This document shows, piece by piece, positions 41,421-49,571 of a DNA stretch of 64,000 nucleotides. The stretch covers positions 5,474 to 69,473 of the forward strand of contig JAAYCL010000035.1 in NCBI GenBank assembly GCA_012729785.1, in the 5' to 3' direction. Below the pieces are notes generated by a model. That model saw only the letters and a program-made list of their open reading frames with translations, was not told the DNA's origin and made no database searches. Source of the stretch: Chlamydiota bacterium. GTDB taxonomy: Bacteria > Auribacterota > Tritonobacteria > UBA1439. Numbering within the stretch: the stretch's first letter is position 1; every line of letters begins with the position of its first letter. Position numbers and translations under genes: made by a program.

Positions 41421-42491
41421 CTACGGGGAAGCCCCCCGGCGCTGTTTCCGTTTGGCGGCGGGAGCGGCGAGCTTGTGGGCGGTCATCTTCTTGTAGAGGC
41501 CGAATCGGCTCAGGCCGAGCGAGGAGGCGGTGCGGCTGATATTGCCCCCGCACTCCACGAGGGCGCGCGCGATCAGGTCCCGCTCCAGCGCCCGGAGCCT
41601 GCTCCTCAGGGATGTCCCGGGAGCCGACGGCGGCGTCCAACCGCCGCGGCGCTGCCGCCTGATCTTCTCCGAGAGGTCCGTCTCGGACACCGCGGCGTCC
41701 CCCGGGTGCAGCGCGACGATTCGCGCGATCTCGTTTTCGAGCTCCCGCACGTTGCCGGGGTACTCGTACGCGACGAGCAGTTCCATCGCCTCGCGGGTGA
41801 ACCCCTCCATCCGTTTCCCGGATCTGTCCGCGTACCGCGAGAGGAAGAACGAGGCGAGGCGCGGGATGTCGCCGCGCCGCTCCCGGAGCGGCGGAACCCG
41901 TATCGGGATGACGTTCAGGCGGTAGAACAGGTCCTTGCGGAAGTTTCCCTCGGCGACCTCCTCCTCGATGCGGCGGTTGGTTGCGGAGATGATCCGCACG
42001 TCCAGCGCGCGCTCGCGCGTGCCGCCGACCGGCCGGACGGCGCCGTCCTGGAGGAAGCGGAGGAGCTTTGCCTGCACCGCGGGGGAGCAATCGACGATCT
42101 CGTCGAGGAAGACGGTGCCCCTGTCCGCCATCGCGAGGAGGCCGCGCGTGCTGCGCAGGGCGCCGGTGAACGCGCCGCGCACGTGTCCGAATAGCTCGCT
42201 CTCGAGAAGCGGCTCCGGGAGCGCGGCGCAGTTCTGCGCGATGAAGACGCGCTCTCGTCGCGGGCCGTGGGAGTGGATCGCCCGGGCGATCAGCTCCTTT
42301 CCGGTGCCGGTCTCGCCCTCGATGAGGACGGCGGAGGTCCCCGCCGCGGCCTTCTCCACGAGACGGAAAAGGTCTCGCATCGCGCCCGTGGTGCCCGCGA
42401 TGCTCAGGAAGTGGGCCTCGTTGGAGGGGTGCGTGCGCGCGCGCCTTCCGGCGGAGGGGAACGCCTGGCGGAACGGAGATGAGGCTTTCAC
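41421..42491 (-). CDS. Sigma-54-dependent activator without a sensor domain
   Basis: A 356-residue bacterial enhancer-binding protein. The AAA+ core has Walker A 'GETGTGKE', the sigma-54 contact loop 'GAFTGA', Walker B 'GTVFLDEIVDC' and 'PGNVRELENEIARI'. A Fis-type helix-turn-helix ends it ('CGGNISRTASSLGLSRFGLYKKM'). Only about 30 residues precede the core, so there is no receiver, GAF or PAS domain; activity may be set by a partner, as in PspF. The GTG start follows GAGGA at eight bases. An earlier in-frame GTG at 42677 lies inside a repeat and adds no homology. Confidence 0.88.
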   Translation of the reverse strand: MKASSPFRQAFPSAGRRARTHPSNEAHFLSIAGTTGAMRDLFRLVEKAAAGTSAVLIEGETGTGKELIARAIHSHGPRRERVFIAQNCAALPEPLLESELFGHVRGAFTGALRSTRGLLAMADRGTVFLDEIVDCSPAVQAKLLRFLQDGAVRPVGGTRERALDVRIISATNRRIEEEVAEGNFRKDLFYRLNVIPIRVPPLRERRGDIPRLASFFLSRYADRSGKRMEGFTREAMELLVAYEYPGNVRELENEIARIVALHPGDAAVSETDLSEKIRRQRRGGWTPPSAPGTSLRSRLRALERDLIARALVECGGNISRTASSLGLSRFGLYKKMTAHKLAAPAAKRKQRRGASP

Positions 42492-43057
42492 AGGGCCGTC
42501 CTCGCAGGATGGGCCGCCTGATGGAGCCGCGCGCCATGCTTCGGGAGGGTCGCCGTGGCGAGCGAAACAGGGCACCGTGGCTACAGGCGCACCCACGACA
42601 ACCGCATATTTATAACCTCCGCCTGCCGGGAAGTCAAGCGAAATCTTGGCAGTGTCATTTAAGATCCAAAAGTGCACACCTTTTCAAGGATTTAAGGTTG
42701 AAAAGTGCACACCTGGAAAGTGCCATAATCCACGCCTCGAAAGCTTGACGGCGAAATCTTGACATGCGTCGGCACCGGCAATGTGTCCCGTCACGTCCAC
42801 CGTATCGGCACGGCATCCCTGGATTTCTGAATGACAACCCGCGGGGCGGATGAAGGGGCGCGCGGACTCCCGGACCGGCGGCCGGGCGGCTCCCGGGCCG
42901 GCAAATCGACGGCTTCCCCGTCGAATGGCCGGATCCGGCGGAAGAACCGATGCCGCGCGACGTCCGCCGGTATTCCGACGACGGCCGGCGCGGCGTCCGC
43001 CCCCCGCCGTCCATGGAAACGCATCGACGGGAGGGTACGATCGCCCGGTGCTGCGTC
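42492..43057. other. Divergent regulatory region, no gene recognised
   Basis: About 570 bases between the sigma-54 activator and cmk. It contains the 33-bp tandem repeats at 42658-42723 and two further copies of GCGAAATCTTG(G/A)CA, near 42639-42652 and 42751-42764, which bracket them. No plausible coding frame was found. Confidence 0.55.
42658..42723. repeat. Two tandem 33-bp direct repeats
   Basis: Each unit begins TTTAAG, then four variable bases, then AAAAGTGCACACCT. Copy starts are 42658 and 42691, about three helical turns apart, so bound proteins would sit on the same DNA face. They lie about 170-230 bases upstream of the sigma-54 activator start, a likely upstream activator or operator array. 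Confidence 0.65.
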
Positions 43058-43087
43058 TTGTGCCCCGCCCGGCGCGTCTGCTACAAT
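43058..43087 (+). promoter_or_regulatory. Promoter of cmk
   Basis: TTGTGC (43058-43063), an 18-base spacer and TACAAT (43082-43087) stand 29 bases before the ATG, with GGGAGG in the leader. Confidence 0.5.
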
Positions 43088-43116
43088 GCCGCTCCGTCCC
43101 GGGAGGGAACAAGACG

Positions 43117-43803
43117 ATGGACACGCGGATCAGGATCGCGATCGACGGGCCGGTGGGGTCCGGGAAGAGCACGGTGGCCAAGCGCGTGGCGCGCGCGATG
43201 GGGTACACCTATATCGACACGGGAGCGATGTACCGCGCCCTCGCCCTGAAGGCGAAGCGAAAAGGGATTTCGTGGGACGACGCGGACGGGATGACGGCGC
43301 TCGCCCGCTCGACATCGGTCGCGCTCGAACCCGCCGGGGCGGAGGACGAGACGAGCGTGGTCCGCCTCGACGGGGAGGATGTGTCGCGGGCCATCCGCGA
43401 GACGGAGATCGGCGGCGGGGCGTCGAGGATCGGAACCATCCCCGGCGTGCGCCGAGCCCTCGTCGAGATGCAGCGCACAATGGCGACGGCGGGCGGCGTG
43501 GTGATGGAGGGGCGCGACATCGGCACCGTCGTCCTCCCGGACGCGGAGCTGAAGATATTCCTCTCCGGATCCGTCGAGGAGAGGGCGCGCAGGCGGTTCC
43601 TCGAACTCCAAGGCAAGGGCAAGACGCCGGTGATGGCCGAGGTGATCGAGGAGGTCAGGGCGCGCGACCACCAGGATTCGACCCGCGCCGACAGCCCCCT
43701 GAAGAAGGCCGACGACGGCGTCGAGGTGGACACGACGGCGATGACGCGGGAGCAGGTGGTCGAGGAGATCGTGCACAAGGCGCGGGATCGCGCCCGCGCC
43801 TGA
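43117..43803 (+). CDS. cmk: Cytidylate kinase
   Basis: A 228-residue enzyme that phosphorylates CMP and dCMP with ATP. The P-loop is 'IAIDGPVGSGKSTVAKRVA', followed by 'YTYIDTGAMYRALALKA', 'GGVVMEGRDIGTVVLPDAELKIFL' and the CMP-binding 'RDHQDSTRADSPLKKADDGVEVDTT'. The length is normal. The chosen ATG follows a GGGAGGGA site and starts the homology. Confidence 0.95.
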   Translation: MDTRIRIAIDGPVGSGKSTVAKRVARAMGYTYIDTGAMYRALALKAKRKGISWDDADGMTALARSTSVALEPAGAEDETSVVRLDGEDVSRAIRETEIGGGASRIGTIPGVRRALVEMQRTMATAGGVVMEGRDIGTVVLPDAELKIFLSGSVEERARRRFLELQGKGKTPVMAEVIEEVRARDHQDSTRADSPLKKADDGVEVDTTAMTREQVVEEIVHKARDRARA

Positions 43804-43843
43804 ACGGCGCCGCGGCGCACCTCCGCGTTCCCCGTCCCCGCCC

Positions 43844-45613
43844 TCAGAGGCGGATGGGCGTCTGCGCCCCCGCCGCGGCGGCGACGCAGACCCGGTTGCG
43901 GCCGCTGCGCTTGGCCGCATAGAGCGCCTCATCGGCCCGCTTGATCAGGTCGTCCGCGGTGTCGAACTCCGAGAGCTCGGCGACGCCCAGACTCATGGTG
44001 ACCGCGTACCTTCTCTCCTCGTGCACGAACGGGTGTCGTGCCACCTCGGCGCGCAACCGCTCCGCCGCCACCCGCGCCTCCGCCAGCGTCGTGTCGGGCA
44101 GCACGAGGATGAACTCCTCCCCCCCGTAACGTCCCGCGATGTCGAGCGTGCGGCACGACGAGCTGAGCACCTTCGCCGTCTCCCTCAAAACGAAATCCCC
44201 GTCCAAGTGCCCTCCCGCGTCGTTCACCTGCTTGAAATGGTCGAGATCCGCCATGATGAGGGAGAGCGGCGAGCGGAGCCGCCGCGACTCGGAGATCTCG
44301 GCGTCGAGCAAGAGGCGCACGTGGCCCACCAGATGGAGGCCGGTGAGGCCGTCGGTCGTGGCGAGATAGAGGAGACGCGCCCGCTCGATCGAGATGGAGA
44401 TCTCGCGGTGGATGCTCATCGCGAGGTAGGCGCCGAGCGCCGCGGCGAGCGGGAAGAAGACCGCCGTATGGACCCTGAAGCGGAGATACATGACGAGGCA
44501 GAAGGCGAGGTAGCAGGCGCAGCCCGCGAGCGTTGCGGCCATCGCCGTCGCGGGTCTCAGGCGGGAGGCGGCGAGACTCACGATGAATCCCGTTATGAGG
44601 ATGGCGGCGAGATTGCGGCTCCGGGGGAGCGGGGTCACGAAACGGCGCGCCAGTATCTGGGAGACGATGGTGGCGTGGACGGCGATCGAAGGCGCCGTTC
44701 CATCGAACGGCGTCCGTATGGCATCGTAGGCGCCCGGCATCGTCGGGCCGACGAGGCAGATGCGGCCCCTCAGCTCCTCGAGCGGCACGCGGGGCCGGTC
44801 TCCTTTCCCGGCGTGCGCGGCGGACTCGAGGACGTCCGCGAGCGAGTAGCGGTGGAACGAGCGCGCCCAGGGGCCGTTCCAGTCGATGACCATCGTGCGG
44901 GCGTCATCCGTCGGGATGGAGAGCGCGGATCCGCCGGGCAGGCCTATCTCGATCTGGCGGGAAGACGGGTCCCCGCCGCAACGCGCAGCCGCGCCGAAGC
45001 GGTCGCGCGCGATGAGGAGGCCGAGCTGCCAATGCAGCGCATCCTCGAACGGGATGCCGAGGACGACGCGGCGGGTGACGCCATCGGGGTCGGCGGGCAT
45101 GTTCACGATCCCCTCGGCCTTCGCCGCCTCCCGCAACGGGGGGATATTGCGGATCAGGCGGACGTACCGGTTGCTCTGCGGGTCGCTCTCAAGGACGCAG
45201 GGGAGGTAGACCGTCCCGGCGCGCCGGATCGCCGCGGCGAGCGCGAGATCCCTCTCCTGGACGCTCTCCTCGCTGAAGAATACGTTGGTGCCCACCGCCG
45301 CGGCGCCCGCGTCGGCGAGGATGTCGACAAGCCTCGCGTAGACGTCGCGGGGAAGCGGCCACACACCGACGGACTGCGCGCTCTCCTGGTCGATGGCGAT
45401 GATCGCGATCTCGGGAGGGGGAGGGAGCGGGCCGCGGAGCCGGGTCGCGAAATCCCCAAAAAAGAGATCGAAGGATTTAAAGACGCCCAGGGAGTAGAGA
45501 AGCGCGGCGACTGCGGTGACCGCAAGCCCCCAGAAGATCTCCGCACGGCTGCATTGCATCTCCTTCCGGCGGCGTTTCTTCAGCAATCGCCTGGGCATAC
45601 GGTGCCTCGCCAT
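43844..45613 (-). CDS. CHASE2-GGDEF diguanylate cyclase
   Basis: A 589-residue membrane signalling protein. One N-terminal helix (about 26-45) leads to an extracytoplasmic CHASE2 sensor ('IAIIAIDQESAQSVGVWPLPRDVYARLVDIL', 'LRGRICLVG'). Three helices follow (about 335-405), then a GGDEF domain with active site GGEEF ('RYGGEEFILVLPD') and substrate motif 'DLDHFKQVNDAGGH'. The intact active site predicts c-di-GMP synthesis in response to an external cue. There is no clear RxxD inhibitory site upstream of GGEEF. Confidence 0.92.
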   Translation of the reverse strand: MARHRMPRRLLKKRRRKEMQCSRAEIFWGLAVTAVAALLYSLGVFKSFDLFFGDFATRLRGPLPPPPEIAIIAIDQESAQSVGVWPLPRDVYARLVDILADAGAAAVGTNVFFSEESVQERDLALAAAIRRAGTVYLPCVLESDPQSNRYVRLIRNIPPLREAAKAEGIVNMPADPDGVTRRVVLGIPFEDALHWQLGLLIARDRFGAAARCGGDPSSRQIEIGLPGGSALSIPTDDARTMVIDWNGPWARSFHRYSLADVLESAAHAGKGDRPRVPLEELRGRICLVGPTMPGAYDAIRTPFDGTAPSIAVHATIVSQILARRFVTPLPRSRNLAAILITGFIVSLAASRLRPATAMAATLAGCACYLAFCLVMYLRFRVHTAVFFPLAAALGAYLAMSIHREISISIERARLLYLATTDGLTGLHLVGHVRLLLDAEISESRRLRSPLSLIMADLDHFKQVNDAGGHLDGDFVLRETAKVLSSSCRTLDIAGRYGGEEFILVLPDTTLAEARVAAERLRAEVARHPFVHEERRYAVTMSLGVAELSEFDTADDLIKRADEALYAAKRSGRNRVCVAAAAGAQTPIRL

Positions 45614-46138
45614 CCGGCCTGACGGCCCGCACTAGATATCGTTATTGTATCGCAAGAGAGGGGGGATGCGGCATAAAGAGCGGAGATGCACATAACGTGA
45701 AATTCAACGCGGGATCCCGCGATTCGAAAGAGGGAAGCGGGTGTCCCGTGAGAATGCCGCGGCGGTGCCCGGCGCAGGGTGCGGGCGGGGCCTGGAGGCC
45801 CCGGTTGACGGAGAGGCGCGGGAGGTGGATCTGCGGTGCGGAACTGCCGGCGCGGGCGCATGCAGCGGGACGGGGTCGGCCTTCCGACGGGCCGCTTCGA
45901 CCGCCGGGATGCGGATGGTCCATCCACCCCCCGCGGCCGCCGGTAGTGCGGCCTTGCATGCGCGGGGTGGCGGGCGGAGCCGCCGGTCGAGACGGGGGAC
46001 GGATTCGTCTTCGGCTTTGCGTGTACGGGGCGGCGTGACGATGCCGGCGTCGCCAGAAGGGCGCGGACGGCGGAGCGGGGCGGCTCGGTGCGCCCACGAA
46101 CGGCGGGGCGATGCGTTGATACCGGCGTGCGACGGGAA
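45614..46138. other. Intergenic region, no gene recognised
   Basis: About 525 bases between two minus-strand genes. Open frames exist on both strands but have biased composition (Arg/Gly/Pro-rich), no ribosome sites and no recognisable motifs. No repeats or RNA genes were noticed. Confidence 0.55.
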
Positions 46139-46474
46139 TCAGCGCGGCTTCTCCGTGTAGTCGAGCAGCAGCCGTTTCCTGAATCCCCCGCGTGCGAGGC
46201 GTTTCCTGCGCACGATCCGCTCGAATGCATCCGGACCAACGCCGAGGAGGCGCCGGAACGAGTCGAGGAGCTCGCGGAGGTCGGCGAGTTCGTTCAAGAC
46301 CGCGTCGCGCCCGCGCGCTTCGACGAGTTCGCGGGCTTCCTCGAGGACCTTCTCGCGCAGGGCGCGCGCGTAGGCCGTCGGGGAGAGCGTACGCGTCCGG
46401 CAGCGAAGGCCGCCCGCGGCCACGATCTCCGGGATGCGGTCCCTGACGAGCTTGCGGTAGTAGGTGCGGGGCAC
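46139..46474 (-). CDS. MazG-like / phosphoribosyl-ATP pyrophosphohydrolase-like protein
   Basis: A 111-residue all-alpha NTP-pyrophosphatase-fold protein. 'YYRKLVRDRIPEIV' is the hallmark N-terminus, followed by the helix pattern 'LREKVLEEARELVEARGRDAVLNELADLRELLDSFRRLLG', in which ExxE and ExxD metal ligands are partly conserved. The GTG start follows AGGAGA at six bases and fits the family N-terminus; the longer frame does not. Likely a house-cleaning nucleotide hydrolase; substrate unknown. Confidence 0.82.
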   Translation of the reverse strand: MPRTYYRKLVRDRIPEIVAAGGLRCRTRTLSPTAYARALREKVLEEARELVEARGRDAVLNELADLRELLDSFRRLLGVGPDAFERIVRRKRLARGGFRKRLLLDYTEKPR

Positions 46475-46603
46475 GGGACTCTCCTTTGCCGTCTCTCCGC
46501 CGCGCGAGGCGGCCGTTGTGAAACGGCGGGGCCGCCGGAAGACCGGGGTTTCAACCTTGCGCCGGGTGCGGCACACGCCGCCACGCCGGGACGGTGCGCC
46601 CCG

Positions 46604-48061
46604 TCATCGCCGCGTGAGGTAGATCACGTCGCCCGCCCTGACCGTGTTCGGGTTGGCGATATTGTTCTCGCGCGCGATGCGGCTCATCTCGCCGGCGTCG
46701 CCCAGTTCGCGCCGGCAGATGGTCCAGAGGCTTTCGCCCTTCTTGACCGTGTAGGAGACGCGGTCGCCGGTCTCTCCCGCCGAGGCGCGCACGTCCCTCC
46801 CCGCGGCGGAGACGACCGGGGCCGGCGGGGGCCCGAGCGCGAGCGTCGACGCCTCCACGAACTGCATCTCCACGGGGAGGCTCGTCCCGGAGGAGGCCGC
46901 GGCGGCCTCCACCTCCTCAGCCGAGGCTTTCCCCTCGGGGGCGGCGAAGCCCGCTGTGGCCGCGTCCGCCACCTGCGGAGGCGGCGGGGCCGCGGCCGAC
47001 GCGACCGTCTCCGCGCAGGTCAAGGCGGCTTCCGCCTCGGGGACGGGCAGGAAATCGGCGTCGCGCGGGGCGGGTCCCTTGGCGACATCGACCAGCGGGA
47101 CGGTCTCCCGCGCCGCGACGAAAACCTCCGCCTGCGATTCGCCGGCCTTCGGGGGAGCCGAGTGGCGGGCCTTCATCGAGATGATGAAGATGAGGAAGAC
47201 GCAGAGTCCCGCGCAGAGGCCGCGGAGTATCTGCTGGTTCTGCGTGACGCGGTGCAGTTTCGTCTGCGTCGTGCGATACGCGAGGTCGCGCTCCTCGAGT
47301 TCGGCCTCGAGGGTGCGTATCCGCTGAAGGACGGCGGGCTGCTCCTCCGCGGCCGTCCCCGCGCCTTTCGCGGCGGATTCCGCCGCCTCGTCGAGGGCGC
47401 GTTGGAGCCGGTCGATCCGCTGGTGGAGTTCGGCGAGTTCCGCGGCGTGGCCGCGGCCGGCGTCCTCGAGCCGGAGACGCGCCTCCGCGAGCTCCGCGAC
47501 GAGCGCGGCCGCCTCCCCGCGCGCCTCGTCGCGCTCCGCGGCGGCGCGCTCGAGATTCGCGCGGGCGCAGCGCGACTCGCGAAGCTCTTCCCTGAGCCGT
47601 TCGATCTCGGCGCCGGCTTCCGCGTCCGTGCCGCCGGCGGGCTCCCCTCCGTCGGCCTGCCGCGCCCGGCGCGTCTCCGCGAGAAGCGCCTCCTTCTCGC
47701 GCAGCTCCTCCTCGAGCCTCTCGATTCTCTGGAGCGCATCCTCGTTTTTGGGCGCCGCCTGCGCGGGAGCGGCCTTGAGCGTGGCGATGAGCGCCTCCTT
47801 CTCTTCCAGCGCCGAGGAGAGGCGGGCGAGCTTGTCCTGCGCCTTCGCCTCCGTCTCCTTCAGGCGCGTCTTGAGAAGGGCGACCTCGGCCTTCTTATCC
47901 TCGATCTCCTTGAGCAGGCCGTCGGCGATGGAGTCGCTGCGCCCGTCGCCGGAGGAACGTTCCGTGTCGCCCTTGAGGGCGAGCACCTCCTCCTCCTTGG
48001 CCGCGAGGAGAAGGCGGAGCTGCTGGATGATCGTTTCCTGGTCCTGCATTAGATCTTCCAT
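46604..48061 (-). CDS. LysM-domain protein with long cytoplasmic coiled coil
   Basis: A 485-residue protein. Residues 5-290 are mostly coiled coil rich in Glu, Arg, Ala and Leu. One membrane helix is near 292-310 ('GLCAGLCVFLIFIISM'), an Ala/Pro-rich periplasmic linker follows, and a single LysM peptidoglycan-binding domain ends it ('VSYTVKKGESLWTICRREL' to 'VRAGDVIYL'). There is no signal peptide, so the coiled coil faces the cytoplasm and the LysM the cell wall. It may tie a cytoplasmic assembly to peptidoglycan. Composition may be misread as homology to other coiled coils. Confidence 0.82.
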   Translation of the reverse strand: MEDLMQDQETIIQQLRLLLAAKEEEVLALKGDTERSSGDGRSDSIADGLLKEIEDKKAEVALLKTRLKETEAKAQDKLARLSSALEEKEALIATLKAAPAQAAPKNEDALQRIERLEEELREKEALLAETRRARQADGGEPAGGTDAEAGAEIERLREELRESRCARANLERAAAERDEARGEAAALVAELAEARLRLEDAGRGHAAELAELHQRIDRLQRALDEAAESAAKGAGTAAEEQPAVLQRIRTLEAELEERDLAYRTTQTKLHRVTQNQQILRGLCAGLCVFLIFIISMKARHSAPPKAGESQAEVFVAARETVPLVDVAKGPAPRDADFLPVPEAEAALTCAETVASAAAPPPPQVADAATAGFAAPEGKASAEEVEAAAASSGTSLPVEMQFVEASTLALGPPPAPVVSAAGRDVRASAGETGDRVSYTVKKGESLWTICRRELGDAGEMSRIARENNIANPNTVRAGDVIYLTRR

Positions 48062-48165
48062 CGACGGAGCCCTCCCTTGTCGGAAGGCACACAGGTAGGG
48101 AGAATCAGGGGAGCGGTGTTAGGGGGCACCGGTCTGAAACTTGAGATCCGCGCCAGCGTATCCTG

Positions 48166-48195
48166 TTGTTTCCAGATTCGCACAAATGGTAGCAT
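48166..48195 (+). promoter_or_regulatory. Possible promoter of the DUF2284 gene
   Basis: TTGTTT (48166-48171), an 18-base spacer and TAGCAT (48190-48195) form a weak promoter. If it is used, the in-frame ATG at 48187 would lie upstream of the transcript, supporting the downstream GTG start. Confidence 0.35.
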
Positions 48196-48272
48196 ACCCT
48201 ATCCGATCGGGCAAGGAAAAAATCGTCTTTTTTCATTCCCTGCCGGCCCGCGACAGGAGGGCGACCGCCGCC

Positions 48273-48782
48273 GTGAAAAAGGCAGACCTGAAACCGTACT
48301 GCGGCGCCGTGCTCCGGCGCGGCTGCGGCCGAGCCGTCGTGATTCCCGCCTCGACCGTGACAACCGCCGCCTGGGTGCGCTACAAGTGCCGCTGGGGGTG
48401 TCCCGGCTGCGGCTGGACGCTGATGTGCCCGCCGCACTCCCCCACGCCCGCGGAGACCGCCGAGCTCGTACGCTGCTACCGGCGCGCGATCCTTCTCCAC
48501 AGCCCCGAGCACCGCCGCCTGAACAAGGCCGCCGTATGGCTCGAGCGCGAGCTCTTTCTCGCGGGGTACTACAAGGCGTGGGCGATGGGGTCGGGGCCCT
48601 GCCGCCTCTGCACAACGTGCGCCCTCGACAAAGGGTGCAGGCATCCGGACCTCGCGCGGCCCGCGATGGAGGCGTGCGGCGTGGATGTCTTCGAGACCGC
48701 GCGCAGAAACGGCTTCCGAGTCGACGTGGTCAAAACCCGCCGGGACCGGCAGGACTACTTCGCCCTGGTGCTGGTGGACTGA
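48273..48782 (+). CDS. DUF2284 predicted metal-binding protein
   Basis: A 169-residue cysteine-rich protein. 'YKCRWGCPGCGWTLMCPPHSPTPAET' and 'GPCRLCTTCALDKGCRHPDLARPAMEACGVDVFETAR' are the family core, with about ten cysteines arranged for Fe-S or zinc. GTG was chosen as the start near the family's beginning, with AGGAGG 12 bases upstream; an ATG at 48187 is the alternative. DUF2284 proteins occur mainly in anaerobes and corrinoid-related loci; activity is unknown. Confidence 0.82.
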   Translation: MKKADLKPYCGAVLRRGCGRAVVIPASTVTTAAWVRYKCRWGCPGCGWTLMCPPHSPTPAETAELVRCYRRAILLHSPEHRRLNKAAVWLERELFLAGYYKAWAMGSGPCRLCTTCALDKGCRHPDLARPAMEACGVDVFETARRNGFRVDVVKTRRDRQDYFALVLVD

Positions 48783-48851
48783 ACGGCGCCGTCCCTTCGC
48801 GTTGCGCGCGGCAACGGCGTGGTGCGGCGTTGAAAAGGAGGGGCGTCGGGG

Positions 48852-49529
48852 GTGTGTGCCGCGGGGGGGGGCGGAAAGGGCAACGACGCCGGCGACCTGA
48901 TGCGGCGGGTCGCGGGGCTCCGCCGGGAGCTCTCCTGCCTGGATCCCGCCTCGCTCGCCGCGCGGGCGGGGGGGCGGTGGCGCGCGGCGGGCCCGGGCGC
49001 GGGTGAGATCCTGCTCGCCGTCTGGAGAAAGGAGGTTTCGGTCTCCATCCCCGGCTTCGTCGCCCGGGATCCGTCGACCGGGAGGGAGTGCGATCCGGGG
49101 ACGCAGGCGCTCCTGGCCTACCATCTCCGTCTCACCGACGGCTCGCCGGCGGAGGGGCGATGGGTCTCGTTCTCGGAGCTCCCCGACGGCGCGTTCTACT
49201 CCAGGGCCTTCCAGGGCTACACGGGCGACGCGATCATCCGCGCCTTCGGCCGCGACCTGCCCCTGCTCGGGCGCGCCGCGGAGAAACTCGGCGGCGCACG
49301 CGAACAGGAGGGAGACCTCTCCTACTCGTACCGCCCGCTCCCGCGGATCCCGATCCTGCTCGTCTGCTGGCGCGGCGACGAGGAGTTCCCCCCGTTCGCG
49401 AAACTCCTTTTCGACGCCTCCGCGCCGCGCCATCTCCCGACCGACGTCTGCGCCGTCCTCGGCGGCACGCTGGCGCGGCGGCTCGCCAGGATGCGGGGGG
49501 ATTTCGATGGAACCGGCGGCGCGGGATAG
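48852..49529 (+). CDS. DUF3786-family protein
   Basis: A 225-residue protein of the DUF3786 type, recognised from 'EILLAVWRKEVSVSIPGF', 'TQALLAYHLRLTDGSPAEGRWVSFSELPDGAFYSRAFQGYTGD' and 'PRIPILLVCWRGDEEFPPFAKLLFDASAPRHLPTDVCAVLGGTL'. Members are frequent in sulfate reducers and other anaerobes, sometimes fused to Fe-S domains. The role is unknown. The GTG start follows AAGGAGGGG at about ten bases. It lies 69 bases after DUF2284. Confidence 0.82.
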   Translation: MCAAGGGGKGNDAGDLMRRVAGLRRELSCLDPASLAARAGGRWRAAGPGAGEILLAVWRKEVSVSIPGFVARDPSTGRECDPGTQALLAYHLRLTDGSPAEGRWVSFSELPDGAFYSRAFQGYTGDAIIRAFGRDLPLLGRAAEKLGGAREQEGDLSYSYRPLPRIPILLVCWRGDEEFPPFAKLLFDASAPRHLPTDVCAVLGGTLARRLARMRGDFDGTGGAG

Positions 49530-49571
49530 GATAGAATGCGTACGCGGCTTCTCCGTTACGGGAGGTGGTCG

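Noticed and set aside
42492-42677. N-terminal extension of the sigma-54 activator to the GTG at 42677
   Set aside because: The extra 62 residues have no homology, and the start lies inside the tandem repeat; a GTG with a GAGGA site fits better.
48187-48272. ATG start for the DUF2284 gene
   Set aside because: It falls inside the likely promoter and adds residues outside the family core. Kept only as an alternative.
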